A stretch of DNA of 64,000 bases, taken from positions 9,404,286-9,468,285 of the forward strand of contig JALMQS010000061.1 in NCBI GenBank assembly GCA_024734495.1, given 5' to 3'. Numbering within the stretch: the first letter of the stretch is position 1; each line of letters begins with the position of its first letter. The notes beneath the pieces are model-generated. The model was not told the DNA's origin and did not search any database. It worked only from the letters and a program-made list of their open reading frames with translations. Source of the stretch: Forficula auricularia. Its lineage: Eukaryota > Arthropoda > Insecta > Dermaptera > Forficulidae. Positions 23,540 to 35,804 of the stretch are shown piece after piece. Made by a program: the position numbers and the translations under genes.

Positions 23540-24820
23540 AGATTGTTATATCAAGACACATTAACCATTTACCACTTTGTGAAGTCACTCCAGAATCACA
23601 AAGCTGAATTTTATTAATAAAGCTCTAGAGCTAAAATTAGAATATAAAATACTTTTCCAGAACTTAGTTTTTCTATTTGGATAGATTTGTTTGGAAATTT
23701 TCATTAAACTTTAAAAGCTTAAGGTCTGAATAACATTTTGCAAGTATGACTGCAAGTTTAGATTAGGTACTAGAATTCACTAAAGTTTCGAAGTTGTTTC
23801 TTAGTTAACTCCTAGTGGTCTCTAAAAATCTTGGTCATTTTATTTCATTTAAATTATAATTCCCATAGCTTTTAAGAAAGTAATGTTGGATGTCACGAAC
23901 GTGTCAAGTTCGTTTCTAAGATGGAATTATTTTATGGTAGAATTCCGGGCGAAATATCACCAATGACAAAAATTCAATGCGCCTCAACACATTCAGCAAA
24001 AAGCAAGGAAAACACCCTACTATAACAGTTAACTCATAAAATTTAAATAGTCGCCTTAGTAATCAATGACCACGAAGAAGAAGAAGAAGAGGTGTATATT
24101 TTATTACTAGATTGAAGATGAATGCGAAGTTGGAAACTGTGCTTCCAAATAAAGTAAAATATTGATATAAATAAGAAGACAACATTTTTTATTTGTTTCG
24201 AATGAATGAAATATTATAAAATTATTTTGATATATGTCCTACACTTCTATTAATATACTCATCAATTAAAACAATTCGTCTATACAGTAAAGAACAAAAG
24301 TTTTTAAAAAAGTCCTTAGAACTAAATAGACTATCAGCTCTCCTTGTGAATGGCATAATTTCTTTAATATTTTCAGATTTATTTTACAGATTGGAGTCTG
24401 AAATTGTTATGATAATCTCAGATTAATTTATTTTCTCACAAATAATTATCCTAGTAAAGGAACATTTGCATTTCAGTTTGATCTTGACAGGATTAACAAA
24501 ACGTTCTTGGACATTGAAACTATTCATGTTTCGTTTATTTGCATTGGACAATTAAATAAGTATATTTTTGTAAAGCAATCTTTTTATATTTGAATCTCAA
24601 TTATACACTTTTGAGGGATACTGAGATTTGCAGCCTATCTATTTTTATTTTCAAATTATTTTTCTTCTTTTTTTTTAATAAATGTATTTTGGACTGCAGA
24701 AATATCATCGATGAGCGATTCTGTCAATCAATCATTTTTGGCTCCTTCTGAATTATGGATGAAAAAGGAGTGAAAACAAAAAATTGAAGGGAATCAAACT
24801 GGATATTTCTCTTTGATTTG
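23540..24820. other. AT-rich DNA, nothing recognised
   Basis: A gaagaagaagaagaag run at 24074-24090 follows accac and may be a SINE tail. No gene seen. Confidence 0.5.
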
Positions 24821-24823
24821 GCT

Positions 24824-24893
24824 TTGGTGGCTTAGTTGGAAAGACAGTCGCTCGCTAAGCGAAAAACCTATGGTTCTAATGGAACCTTGCAAT
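24824..24893 (+). repeat. tRNA-derived relic
   Basis: ggtggcttagttgg matches the RNA polymerase III A box exactly, tcgctcgctaagcga forms an anticodon-like stem-loop with a 7-base loop, and ggttctaatgg is a mutated B box. The acceptor and T stems no longer pair, so this is a decayed tRNA gene or a tRNA-derived SINE head, not an active tRNA. Confidence 0.5.
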
Positions 24894-25164
24894 TTGAAAT
24901 TAAAAAACAAAACAAAAATAACAGAAATCGAAAAATAATTTAAATTTTAAATAAAGAAATTTTTTGAAAGTTTATATTGAAGCGTTTATAGCGCATTTTG
25001 AGAGAATTTTGGAAAATATCCTTTTTCAAAATTCAAAAATCTCTTTTTTAAATTAAATAAGGATATTTACTAAAAAGTCGCGAACATCGCACATGTATGT
25101 GAAAAAATCAGACATTTAAGCAACTTCAATATTTTTTTCTGCACCGGAAAATTTCAAAGATATC

Positions 25165-26200
25165 ACGATACAACGTTCGACTGTTACTCTTGATGCCAGT
25201 GGCCAAACAGAAAAGACTATGGCTCGGGGCCTATTGGATAAGGTGCAACGCTGAAGAATTATTTTTACTTTCTGCGGGCGTACCGTTCAGAATTTTTTTT
25301 CTTTTTTTTTTTTTTTAATGAAATTGAATGCAAGAAGGGGTGCACCAGGAAAATGTAGCCCCTATGGATCTCGAGAGACCCTTGCATTACCGAAGAGAAG
25401 AGGAAATTTATCCATAGAAAGAGTAGATGCATAGAATATGGCTGCCGACCTCTTGGATGTTGAGTTGCAACGCTGAAGCATTACGTTTAATGCCAACAGC
25501 ATTAACTTAGATGATATGATTTTCGGATTACAGGATAACACGATGAAATAATTAAGCGCTACGCTTGATGTCTGCGGGCTCATCATCATTGGTCACCATC
25601 CGTCCTCTGGACGTGAAGAAACAACGATGAAGTAACACTTGCTTCTTGCGGCCTTCAGGGTGTTACTTTGGAGCATTACGTTTGCTGCTTGCTTAAGTAA
25701 TCAGCAGCTCATGGCTTCTTAGATGAAAAGATTAAGCGATCGAGTATTAAACTTTCTGTTTGTGGCCGTACCGTAGGAATTTTGGTCCACGGTCTTGGTG
25801 ATGTTGCGATGCAATGTAGAGCGTTACGCTTGTTATGTGCAGCTATAGTGTATCTCACAGCCTCCTGGATTTTGAGATGCAATGATGAATCACATGCGTT
25901 GTCTTAGACTGTACCGTAGAGAGTGTGGCTCACGGACATATGAGTGTGTGGTGAGTAACAATTTTGCATTGTTGAATATATGCAAAATTTATCAATGTAC
26001 CGTAAAAATTATTGCTTCCAGCCTCATAGATGTTGCGAAATAACTCTGAGCTTTGCTTTCTGTCTATGGCCATATAGTAGAAAGAATGGCTCACGCATTC
26101 TGGATCTCATTCTTGTAACGGTTTCGCGTTGCATTATTTGTTTCATAGTCTCGGAATTTACACTATCGGTGCGGCATAAGATGTTTTCACATCAATTAAT
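25165..26200. repeat. Degenerate tandem array, unit about 80 bp
   Basis: Around ten diverged units. Recurrent blocks in fixed order are: gcattacgcttgctgtctg, cggccgtaccgtagagaat, gtggctcacggcctc, ctggatgttgagatgcaacg, atgaag. Examples: gcaacgctgaag at 25243 and 25467, cacgatgaaat near 25538, caacgatgaag near 25622, atgcaatgtagagcgttacg near 25814, atgcaatgatgaat near 25880. Composition is GC-richer than the flanks. Interrupted by a LINE fragment at 25294-25432. The 93-codon ORF at 25980-26261 overlaps the last units and shows no known domain. The function of the array is unknown. Confidence 0.7.
25294..25432 (-). mobile_element. LINE 3'-end fragment inserted in the tandem array
   Basis: Minus-strand 3' UTR of the 44-kb LINE family: gcaagaaggggtgcacca, then gtagcccctatggatctcga and cccttgcattaccgaagaga, with the T-rich run at 25294-25317 as its poly(A) tail. 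agaat at 25289-25293 and 25433-25437 flanks it as a target duplication, and the array unit is continuous once the fragment is removed. Severely 5'-truncated, as is usual for target-primed insertion. Confidence 0.8.
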
Positions 26201-26261
26201 AAATATCTTTACGGGAATCATGTTAATTGATTATTTTTCGATTTCTTCTCCAAAAAAATGA

Positions 26262-27640
26262 AAAAATTTGTCCAGAAAGCAAACTCAGAAATTTCGCTTA
26301 GAATGCGGTTGCCTTTCCAACTACTATAATCCGAGCCCAATCAGAGAGAAAAATCCAAGTATGATTCTTGTCAATTTTTTATTTTACTTTTTTTATCTAT
26401 ATTTCAAAAGGAATTGAAGAATGATTGTTCAATCAAATCGCCATACAATGATCATTTCCAGCTCAAAATACAATTATTAATAAAAATATTTGAAAAAAAA
26501 GATAGTGTGCATATCCAGTATACCCCAAAAATGTATCAATAAGATTCAACCAACACGAATGATATAATAACACTAATCAACAATATTTTCTTATTTTTTA
26601 TAAAAAAGTTATACTTATCTAATTAAATTTGGGGTGCTAATTAAGGATATAGCAACGAAAATTACATATTAGTTCTAGTATCTAAGATATTTAATATTAC
26701 AGATACATGAATCACTTTGTGCCCCCTTACTATTAAAATGTATTAAATTAAAAAAAAAATCAGCTTTATTCTATTTAATGAGCTCTAAAAATGACATCCC
26801 ATCTCCAGAATAAAACAAAAACTACTTTGCCCAAAATAATCACCTCTTAAAATTTTAATACATATTAATTGTAAGTCCCAAGTACCTATTGGTCTTATTT
26901 AGCCTAAGAGCTACTATCCTTTGACAGACGAATAGACTAATCTTTGCGAGAATTATAGGGTCCTATTTTACGTTTGTATAGATCTTTAAAAAAGTATATA
27001 TACATATGTATATATGTATAAATTTTTTGAAATATATATGTTTTATAAGAACATATGCAAAAAATTCCTGGTGAATAGATATTTTTTTTACAAACAGATT
27101 GATTGATGTTACTACAATTTCATATTTCTGATTTATAAAATTTAGAGTACTTTGGAGTACTTAAACTTAAGCAAAGTCAATTTTTTCTAGTTATTCTTAT
27201 AAGTTTATAAATATATGTTGATCACTGTAAACATTCGAAATATATGAGTAGCTTAGAATGTCCAATAACGCCCTGTTAAAACAGTCAAAATCAAATGTAA
27301 ATGTAAATGATTGGCTATGATATATTTATTCGAGAAAGAATAAAGTTACTAAGCTACCTATATGAAGAATATATATAGAAATATGATACATCAAGTCTTG
27401 AAGCTTTGGTGTTGAGACAGAAAACGCTTATCAAATATTATAAGATAAAAAGTGAAGTTAGCTTTTATTTCTGAATAAAAACAGGATAGAATTTTCAAAG
27501 ATAATTATATTGGTCAACCGTTTTCTAAAAGTTGAATATAAGCAGCAGTTATTTAAGACATTTAAGGAAATCAAGCAGTTCAACGGTTAGATTAAATAGC
27601 AACAGTTGTTTTCGCTAAACGTGCTCATTATTAGTCAAAC
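26262..27640. other. No supported gene
   Basis: AT-rich. A possible RTE LINE tail piece (ggatgtgagacttttagaga, 27663-27682, compare MGCETFREVK at 29725-29754) lies just beyond. Confidence 0.45.
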
Positions 27641-27859
27641 CCCCAGATAATGAAGAATAAAGGATGTGAGACTTTTAGAGAAGTAAAATAATTCAAATGG
27701 ATGCAAATAGGTGCGTTCAATGGGTGTGATACTTGATAAATACTGGAATTTATCAAAAAGACGAAAAATATAAAAAGTAAAAAGATTTCCAGTAGACCGA
27801 TTTAAGTTAAATTACTGTTGTGAAATTTCAAGCCGATAACTAAATTATGTTTAAAATTT

Positions 27860-28960
27860 CATATCTCTAAAATTAGTTATCACTAACACAGACCAATGGT
27901 TTTTTAGAAGACTTTTTGGGCTCTGAAAACTACAAAAATGGAAATTTTTGTTGAAAACTTGCACTCGAACTATAAATTCTCATTTTCAAATATAATTCAC
28001 AAATTCAAAGTTATTTTTTTTAATACAGGAATTAGAAAACTTGGTTCGAATGTGCGTTCCGGGGGAAGTCATTCGAATAGGCGGGTCTCTTTCTAGCCTC
28101 CTCTAATCCCCACCCAACCCACTAACCCCTATCCTTCCCCCTAGACCCACCTCCGATCATCATTCACTCCGCCAACCCTATACATGTCCTCTTGACTCTC
28201 TCCTCTTCCCCTAACTCTCATTACCCTCAGAACCCCGAGAATTTAGGTGGAGGATTAAAATTTGTAGACCTTCACGCATTTTGGTTGGTTGGGTTGACAT
28301 TCAGGAAGATACATACCAAGCATTTTGTGTGTAAGTTCTCGAATTAAAAATTTTCTCATTTGGATTCACGGGTTAAATTTTGAAAAAAATAAAAAAGCCG
28401 TTTCCAAAATAAAAAAAAATACAAATATATATAAGTATAATATATAAATAAATACTGTATATATACAATTTTTGCTCGTTTGAATAATTATTTCAATTAA
28501 CAAATACTTCATTTATATAAGTAAAAGTAATGAGATGATAAATCATAGTCCAAAATTCATTTAATATTGAAAATTCGTACGCATTTGGGTAACAATTTTT
28601 ACTAATTTGTTATATGGAAGAACTTTCACCTGCAATCCAAATTATACGACAGATCCTCTAAACCCAAACATCTTATTATTATTATAGTTTATTTGTTTGT
28701 TTCATTTCAGATTAATGAATTAATACACGAAACAAATGTAATTTCAGCGTAAGTTGGATTTGATGAACATTAAAAAAATATAATTCTCACCAAGGGCTTT
28801 TAAAACACTATTTGGGCTCTGAAGAAAAAAAAATCAAATTTTTGTTGAATAAAATAAACAAATTGAAAGTTATATTTAAATACAATAAAGGAATTAGAAA
28901 ACTGGGTTCGAGTGGTACATTTTGAGATAAGTCATTCGAATAGTTCAGTTATTCTATATG
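27860..28960. repeat. Two direct copies of a dispersed repeat around a Helitron-like end
   Basis: tttgggctctgaa, aaatttttgttgaa, caaattcaaagtta, gaattagaaaacttggttcg and aagtcattcgaatag occur in order at 27915-28080 and again, diverged, at 28818-28950; part of it recurs at 47925-47985. A C-rich tract (28085-28230) follows the first copy. Between the copies, caatttttgctcgttt at 28469-28484 is a minus-strand Helitron-like 5' end, and gataaatcatagtccaaaat (28536-28555) is the dispersed block shared with 28985 and 58565. Confidence 0.55.
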
Positions 28961-29149
28961 GCATAAGGTATAAGTGAACATAATAAATCGTCCAAAATTC
29001 ATTCTATAGTGGAAATTGTTGGCCATTTGGTGACTACCTTTTATTAATTTGTCATATAGAAGAACGTCCACCCGTAATCTTCTATTATAAAGCGCTTATG
29101 CTGTCCGTCGCGAGCCACTCATTTAAAACTCACAAATAGTTTAAAAACC

Positions 29150-29838
29150 AAGGTCCTAGTATGTACAAAAAAAAGAACAAACGAGACAGGAATGCATCAA
29201 AATTAACCAAGAAAACCTAGAAGGAGTTGAGGAATTCCTCTAACTTGGAAGTAAAATAACATGGGATGGGAGGAGCGAAAACGAAATTAAATCAAGAATT
29301 GCCCAAGCAAAAATGGGGTTTAATTCAAAACAAAAACTACTATGCTCCTCCTCAATCAGCTTAGAAAACAGGAAGATGCTATTGAAGACATATGTATGGA
29401 GCATAGCCATCCATGTACGGGTGTGAAACCTAGACAATTAGAGAAGCGGAGAGAAAGAGATTAGGGGCTTTCGAAATGTGGTGCTACAGAAGAATATGGA
29501 ATATCAAATCGATGGATAAAATTACAAATGAAGAAGTTATTGGAAGAATCGGAGAAAGAAGAACCTTGTGGAAGAGTCTGAAGAAGAGAAGAGGTCAGAT
29601 GATGGGGCACACACTGAGACGTGGGGGACTGATTAGGGGATGATATCTTGGAGGGGGAGGTGGGAAAGAAAAGGGGAAGGGGAAGACCCAGATTAGAATA
29701 TTTCAACCAAAAATTGGGGATATGGGATGCGAGACATTTAGAGAGGTCAAACAGCTGGCGGGGGACAGAGTCGAGTGGAGACGGATTGTTGCATCAAACC
29801 AGTCTTAGGACTGTATACTCAATGATGATGATGATGAA
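29150..29838 (+). pseudogene. RTE-type LINE, reverse transcriptase C-terminal part and 3' tail
   Basis: Such enzymes copy the LINE RNA at a nicked genomic target. The plus strand reads NLEGVEEFLYLGSKITWDG (with one stop), then QAKMGFNSKQKLL, LLKTYVWSIAIH, CET.TIREAERKRLGAFEMW, CYRRIWNIKSMDKITNEEV and MMGHTLRRGG, a run that matches the region after the catalytic palm in RTE/BovB-like LINEs ('FKYLGS.IT.DG... KTLVWS..LYGCETWT... EMWCWRR.L.I'). The palm with the catalytic Asp box lies upstream and is absent, so the copy is 5'-truncated. Lesions include a frameshift near 29415 and TAG in place of the Trp codon at 29431-29433. The 3' end is a (ATG)n tail at 29822-29836, typical of RTE microsatellite tails. 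ORFs on the other strand are shadows. Confidence 0.88.
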
Positions 29839-29844
29839 ATAGTT

Positions 29845-30295
29845 TATGTCAAATTTATCAAAATTAGAAAATTTAAATTATTACTATTTTAAAACTCAGG
29901 AATGTTCAGGGTCAAAAAATCAAGAACCCTCCTGGACAGCAAGATGCCTTATAATACTATGTGTATTGTATGTTATATGATTTATTCTATTCTAAGTTTT
30001 ACTCCAAATTTGACAGGATTATATTTTAAGTTGTCCTCTAAATATATCTTAATAAGTAAACTTTTGTTATCTGCTCTATGAAGCGATTCGCTTCAGAGCA
30101 TCATTTTAGTTAAATTAATTAATTAATTAATATACCATTAAGTAAGAGCACATTTGAATATTGGTTCATCAAATAGAAGATCTGCTATTCAGTGTTTCTC
30201 AGAAATTATTAGCTCGTGCAAGATGTTTTTTGACGTTTGGAATGTGTAGAATACTATATATATTTATCTAGATTAATTTGTAACAACGCTAAGAG
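29845..30295. other. AT-rich DNA, nothing recognised
   Basis: No ORF or repeat end seen apart from a short (TTAA)n run near 30112-30130. Confidence 0.5.
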
Positions 30296-30309
30296 AAATT
30301 TCTCTAAAA

Positions 30310-30395
30310 AAATTTCCCTCTTGCCTAGAATCGAACCTACGAACTCTTGAACTAAGGTCATCAGCTTTGACCACTAGACCAATGTAACATTAATA
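30310..30395 (-). repeat. tRNA-derived relic, minus strand
   Basis: The minus strand reads cattggtctagtggtcaaag (A-box match) and, 40 bases on, gtaggttcgattctaggc (B-box match). Spacing suits a tRNA, but the T stem is mismatched (gtagg against ctagg) and the acceptor stem does not form. A decayed tRNA or SINE head. Confidence 0.5.
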
Positions 30396-30399
30396 TTTA

Positions 30400-31890
30400 T
30401 ACCAAGATTTCTATTACTAAAACTATAAATTTTTGATTTAGACTTTGTGTCGAGATAATATTGTATTCATTTGAACTCGAATGAAAATGAAAAAACACCA
30501 ATTGATTTTAAATTAAAAAACATTGAATATATATTAATTAACGAGGCAAATTGAAATATAATTGTCAGTTCGGATTTTAAACTGACAGCTCCAATTGATT
30601 TTCATTAACCAGGCAAATTTGAAATATAATTTTAATTTGCACTCGAATTTTGAAATGAAAGACTCCAATTCATTTTAAATTAAGAAACATTAAATATATT
30701 GATAATTGTTCCCCCCTCCCCCAGACCACACAAAAATTAAAGAGGCGAAACTTTTAAGAGACGATGTATTTTCGGTAGCTTTTACGGGTATACATTTGGA
30801 GTGTGGTTTTTTAAGAGGAATAAGATTTTTGGACCGAGACGCTGCCTGCCAGGGCACCAGCCCGAGCTTGAGGGCGCCGAAGGCACGCACGAAAAGCTCG
30901 TTAGATAATATTTGACCACCAAAGCAAGAAAATCATTCAATAACGTATAGCGGAAAATATTAGTTGTTCAATTGAACTTTCAAAGATGAGAGTTTCATTT
31001 AGGATGAGCCATATAAAGAGTGGAAACGAAGTCTCTCACAGTATTAACAAAGAGCGTGAAATTATTTCTGGATATCATCAGAGAGATATGTGAGTTGACG
31101 ATAATAATGAAAGCACCGAGGCATCGAAATTCCGTCGCACTCACAACAAATATTTTTAAATATATAATTTAGTTGTCTACATATTGAAATTCACAGAGAT
31201 ATAATAGCTATTTTAAAAGAGATTTCTAAAATTCTATAAATTCTTTCGCGAATTATAACAATAGAGATGAAAGACCTCGCCATTCCGTTTTTATGCTTAT
31301 AAATTTTTCTTTAGAAAACTGCACTAGTATATATAGTAGAAAACGAATTTTCGAGAAACAGAGAGAGAGAAATTGGACCAGGCAAGTTCAATATCAAGAA
31401 TTCATATCTAGGAGATTCGCGTCTTGTTTGCCATCGAGAAATGTTTTTTTCGCTAAATCACAAACATTGCAGTGAAAATTATTTGCGCTATTTTATATTA
31501 TTTTTATTTTTTCAAAAGAGAATGAATGTTCTGACTATTGAACTGGATCTCGCCCTTATTTGTATGTTTTCTCGCAATGTGAAATATTTAGATTTGTTCT
31601 CAACGAAATATTTGAAAATTCATCTTCCAAAAGAGTATTTAAAATTTTAAATAATGTTATAAAAAAAACATATTTTTGTTATTTTTTTTTTCAAAAATAT
31701 TTTATTACAGGTAATAATAAAAAGGTATTGAACACTAATTCTCGAAAGTTCTATTAGTTTATTAATTATAATAAGATTCATTATACATTAGATACTAAAT
31801 CGAATTAGGTGGAAGGTGCTGGGCCCCTTTAAATCCCCTTTACTAAGGCCCTGATGCAAAATAAGTAAATGGTTGAATAGAAAAACTGGT
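30400..31890. other. No supported gene; one GC-richer block
   Basis: 30705-30930 is GC-richer, with cagggcaccagcccgagc and gagggcgccgaaggcacgca; both strands are open for 66-69 codons but neither has a recognised domain. It looks like an unassigned transposon piece. The remainder is AT-rich. Confidence 0.45.
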
Positions 31891-32607
31891 TTAAGGTAGT
31901 TGTTTCGCGACAATACTAGCAAAAAGTTAATGCTAGAGTATATAGAACAGACAATAAGGATTCATAGTTCATTAGCCCAAAACTTGTTGCTGTTTATGTA
32001 CCGATTCTAGCCAATCCCGTGCTCGTTTGACAAATTTGGCATCATTGTAAGAGATTGAATATTTTTATATTAATATGACAGATAAAATACATTTCAAAGG
32101 TCGATTTATTTCTATAAAAATCGTTTTGTTATTTTTTAACTAATGTAATCAACGCCTACGTTACACCTTATGAAAATTATAATTTTGAAAAAATCTACCG
32201 CATGCATGCGCGCTTTATACATCTTTCGCTCTGTTGCCAAATTGTTTTTAGTCTATTTTTTTTATACATTTTTCATTATTTATTCCTTATTATCTCAGAA
32301 ACTGTGTTGTAACTATGAATCAAAATTGTCTTAAAATATGTATTGGTTATTGTTTAATGTTGGTTTAGTTTTTTATAAAAATGGTAAGAAGAGTTTCTTA
32401 ATTATAATTAAATATGTATGTAATTTTCCCATATCCCGTATAGTGCAAGAGCCTGAAAAACTCGATTTTTGAAATTTAATATCTACGGAACTATATTGTT
32501 CATAAATTTCGTTTTGCCACCAATCGATGCAGAAGAATTTAAATAATAATCTGTATAAATTTCAAAAAAGTCCTAAGAAAACGCATTTGGCGGAACAACT
32601 ACCTTAA
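31891..32607. mobile_element. TTAA-flanked MITE, family 1, copy 1
   Basis: Starts ggtagttgtttcgcgacaat after TTAA (31891-31894) and ends ggcggaacaactacc before TTAA (32604-32607), giving 14-bp inverted ends GGTAGTTGTT(T/C)CGC and a 709-bp body. Copy 2 is at 46055-47017. TTAA duplication is the piggyBac signature, although TA duplication with an A-starting terminus would look the same here, and known piggyBac ends usually start CCC. No transposase inside; it includes tcgttttgttattttttaac and ttgccaaattgtttttagt, conserved between copies. Confidence 0.85.
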
Positions 32608-32978
32608 TATCTAAAAAATATTTTAAATTTCTCGTTTCATAGATTTCCCCCTTAGATGGTACGTGACCATGACAAAAGAATCATTTCTCGTTCGACTCTT
32701 TCCAAGACAGAAACATGACATCACTTGTGACTCTCTTTTAGGAACCTTTGTGAGAAATTCTTTAAGACTGTGTAGAGATGGATTCAATTAACTCTTGCTC
32801 CAGAATCAACCCCTAACTTTCTCTTACCCGTTCTGAATCTAATTAAATTACTTTTCATTAAAAATTGTAAACAGCATTTTTTTTTAAATTAATGTTTCGA
32901 AAAAAATTAATAATAATATGCTATTACAACAATAACTTAATAAATGTATTTTTGAACCATAATTTCTAAGGATTAGAT

Positions 32979-33204
32979 CAGTGTTTCTCAACCTGTTTTG
33001 GTTGACGGTGCACCACTAAAAATATCTGAAATCGTTTGAGGCACTCTTGAATATAAAAAAATGTAAAAGTTGTATGATACAAAAAAATGAAGTAATTACA
33101 AATAATATTTCAAAGTTACAAAACCCATGAAATTTTAATTATTTGTCAATAACCCTCGCTGTACATTTGACAATCTTTCACGGCACACAGGTTGAGAAAC
33201 ACTG
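32979..33204. mobile_element. hAT MITE, 226 bp
   Basis: cagtgtttctcaacctgt at the left end is the exact reverse complement of acaggttgagaaacactg at the right end. Flanks gattagat (32971-32978) and ggctagat (33205-33212) agree at 6 of 8 positions. The perfect termini suggest the element is younger than most others here. Non-coding. Confidence 0.93.
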
Positions 33205-33214
33205 GGCTAGATGC

Positions 33215-34710
33215 TTTCGAAATGATAGCCCTATAAATTTATGCTATATAAATATGTATAACGTAGGTATATCTTAAAGGTATAAAGAGATACTAGTATA
33301 TGGTCGTAGCTGTACCGAGAGGGTCCGAAAACTAATAAGGCATATACTTCTGGACCGAATGTTAAAATATTAATTACCTATATACTATATTGTTTCTTTT
33401 TCTATTAAGGTGTATTGTTTTAAGTGTGGAAACTATGTCAAACAAGTGAGAAATATGATCTTTTTATAATGATTCCATTCGTGATTCACAAACTACAATT
33501 TTCTATATTTACGTAAATTTACATTTATATGTAGGTGTTGTCAACTAGATGATTTCGGAAAGAGAGGCATGAGCCCCTGGTTATGTTCCTGGTTTATGTA
33601 TATATATTCTTTTCAGTCCATTTCCATACAATCCCATTTAATGATTTTAAAATCGAGAAAGTAGGTCATGTCCAATTGAGTTGAAATATCCAGTGCAATG
33701 ACGGACAATGTCAAAAGTACCGAGAGATTCGTCGGCCAAGCTTATGGATGGATGTATTTGATCCTTTCAAACAGATTACGGGGGAGTGAAGCTCAAAACG
33801 AGACAACCATAAGCGTTTAAAAGAAATGGAATCGACCCTGAGGTCAAAGAGGGTTGTCTCCTGTCACTTGTTTTTACCTGATTGTTATTATTAAATTTAA
33901 TTACATTTTGTATTGATTGTTTAAAGGGTAAGAGACCATTGTAATTCTGAATCAGGGGTAATTTTGAGTTTCATTTTGATCGGAAATTAAATTATTTCAT
34001 TTAGTATAATTAAATAAAAGAAAATCATTAATAAATAATTTATTCGGATGGGAAAAAAATTATATTTCCAATTCAATCTTATTCCTTCACGATTTATTAA
34101 TGAAGCAATGTCCTTTAATACAGCAATAATTGACATTAAATAATAGAACAGTTCATAATAAAAAAGAATAATGAATTTTTTATTCTTTTCTTGAATTGTG
34201 TAATTCTCCATGTTGTAAGAAATTTAGTTTCCTAACAAATAAAGTGTAAACACATTTACTCGTATATTCTATTAATAAAAGTACTTAGATACTATCATCT
34301 TTTTAAAATATTTATTTATTTATTAGCTACAAAATTGGTCATTATTTAAAATTTAACTCTCATTTTTTGTATTTCCATCTGGGCTTTTCCAGGTTTATCG
34401 TCAATTGAATTGTTTATAGAAGAAACTGTTAATCTGAAATAAGTTATTCTTTAACACGAAATGTAGCAAAGTGTCACCGCGGTCTTTTCTTCCCGGACTT
34501 CCGAAATTTCCAAGCGCACTCTCCAAAGGGTCTATCTTAGTTCCTATTTTGGCATTAAAATCATTACCATCTTTGGTGGAGTGCTTAACATTGCACAAAA
34601 TTGGCTGGTATGGGCTAGAGTACATTTTTTCTTTAATAAAATGAAATTAGCTGAAGTATGGATCCATGTCCCACTGAGAAGAGTAAGAAGAACATTATTC
34701 TCTCTAATAA
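33215..34710. other. No supported gene
   Basis: 33705-33850 has a somewhat coding-like patch (a readable stretch around MTDNVKSTERFVGQAYGWM), but stops follow and I recognise no family. tgtcaactagatgatttcgg at 33538-33557 recurs, diverged, at 48025-48045. Confidence 0.4.
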
Positions 34711-34714
34711 GCCT

Positions 34715-35305
34715 GTTGGAAGCCTTTACGGAGTGGGTTTGTTAGCCTTACGTCCAACCATTTTTACTCACCCTTTACGATAGGCAGGAGATATTGTGGA
34801 TCAATTCTAACTCCAGTCTACAGAAGAGGGGCAATTAAGGTAAATTCTTCAATTTTAATCTCAAATTTACATGGTATCTGATATTCCAATGATTTCAGAA
34901 AGTCATAGTAGTAAAAAAGTTTATTTCTTCTTCTTTGCTTGGCTCTACAGATTCCAGTGGTCTTTGTCTGCTTTATCATTGTACTCCAAACGGCTCTATG
35001 TCTAGGGTGGAGCAAATGTGACATCTCGCATGTCCCTTTCAGTGCTGAACCTCCATCTAATTCGAGGGTGGTCGATTGGTATATGTCTCTGAAAATGCAA
35101 TGAGCGAGATGGTCGATGTCTATTCTAAAGACATGTTTATACCATCTGAACTTCAACAATCTGAGGCAAATGTCTCCCAAATGTGAACTTTTTACGGAGT
35201 GGGGTTGTTAGCATCAAGACCAATCCCTTTTAGTCGGCTTCTACGACAACAGAGGATACTGTGGACCAATTCTAGTCCCGATCCACAGAGGTGAATTTTT
35301 TTATT
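34715..35305 (-). pseudogene. Rearranged LINE: ORF C-terminus between two 5'-region blocks
   Basis: On the minus strand, 35295-35190 carries ctgtggatcgggactagaat, ttggtccacagtatcctctg and cgactaaaagggat, a block I know as a common leader of arthropod non-LTR elements. It is followed by a 120-codon ORF (35180-34818) with RLLKFRWYKHVFRIDIDHLA, matching the RLRW.GHVLRM...R post-RT region, and HRAVWSTMIKQTK. A second, more diverged leader block follows at 34810-34725. The RT palm is deleted. Together this looks like tandem or recombined LINE pieces. A third leader block is at 51940-52045. Clade not determined. Confidence 0.65.
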
Positions 35306-35639
35306 TCAGGTAAATTCGTTATATCCTGACAATTTCAGAATATCATGGCCGCAATCCGTATAAATTATAGCCAATAATGGTGATTTTTTAATATAACAGG
35401 AATGAAGTGACGAATGCGAATTTCTAATTGTACTACACAATAATCAAATTATCCCCTGTGTAGGGTATTAATTAGACTATATATTTTGACATAAATATAT
35501 AGAACAAATAAAAAAACAAAGTTTAATTCAAATAAAAGTTAATCACGGAAGGGATTAGAAGTTCTTATTTGCTTCAAATTTTTCTCGAGGCGACTTTTCA
35601 TTGATAGGAGTTTTTTTTTCCAAAAATAAATGAATCAGT

Positions 35640-35800
35640 GATCGGTCGGTTGGAAGATACAGGCCTCTGGCAGAGAGCCATGCGCCGAGCGAGCACAATA
35701 GATGCAGGACCCGAGGAGGCCCGCCACACCGGGGCCCACCTAGGATCCCCCAGACCCCTGTTCCATCGTCCCTCCAACCTGACCCCACTCAGATTTATTA
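35640..35800. repeat. GC-rich block of unknown origin
   Basis: catgcgccgagcgagcacaa, then gaggcccgccacaccggggc and ggatcccccagacccctg. The minus strand is open for 77 codons (35555-35788), rich in Gly and Leu, without a known motif. Possibly a transposon piece. Confidence 0.35.
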
Positions 35801-35804
35801 ATAG

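Noticed and set aside
24824..24893. Functional tRNA gene
   Set aside because: A box is good, but the T and acceptor stems do not pair.
22988..26200. CRISPR-like array
   Set aside because: Repeats are long (about 80-105 bp), degenerate and without uniform unique spacers; the context is a eukaryotic genome full of transposons.
30310..30395. Functional tRNA gene on the minus strand
   Set aside because: Both pol III boxes are present, but the T stem is mismatched and no acceptor stem forms.
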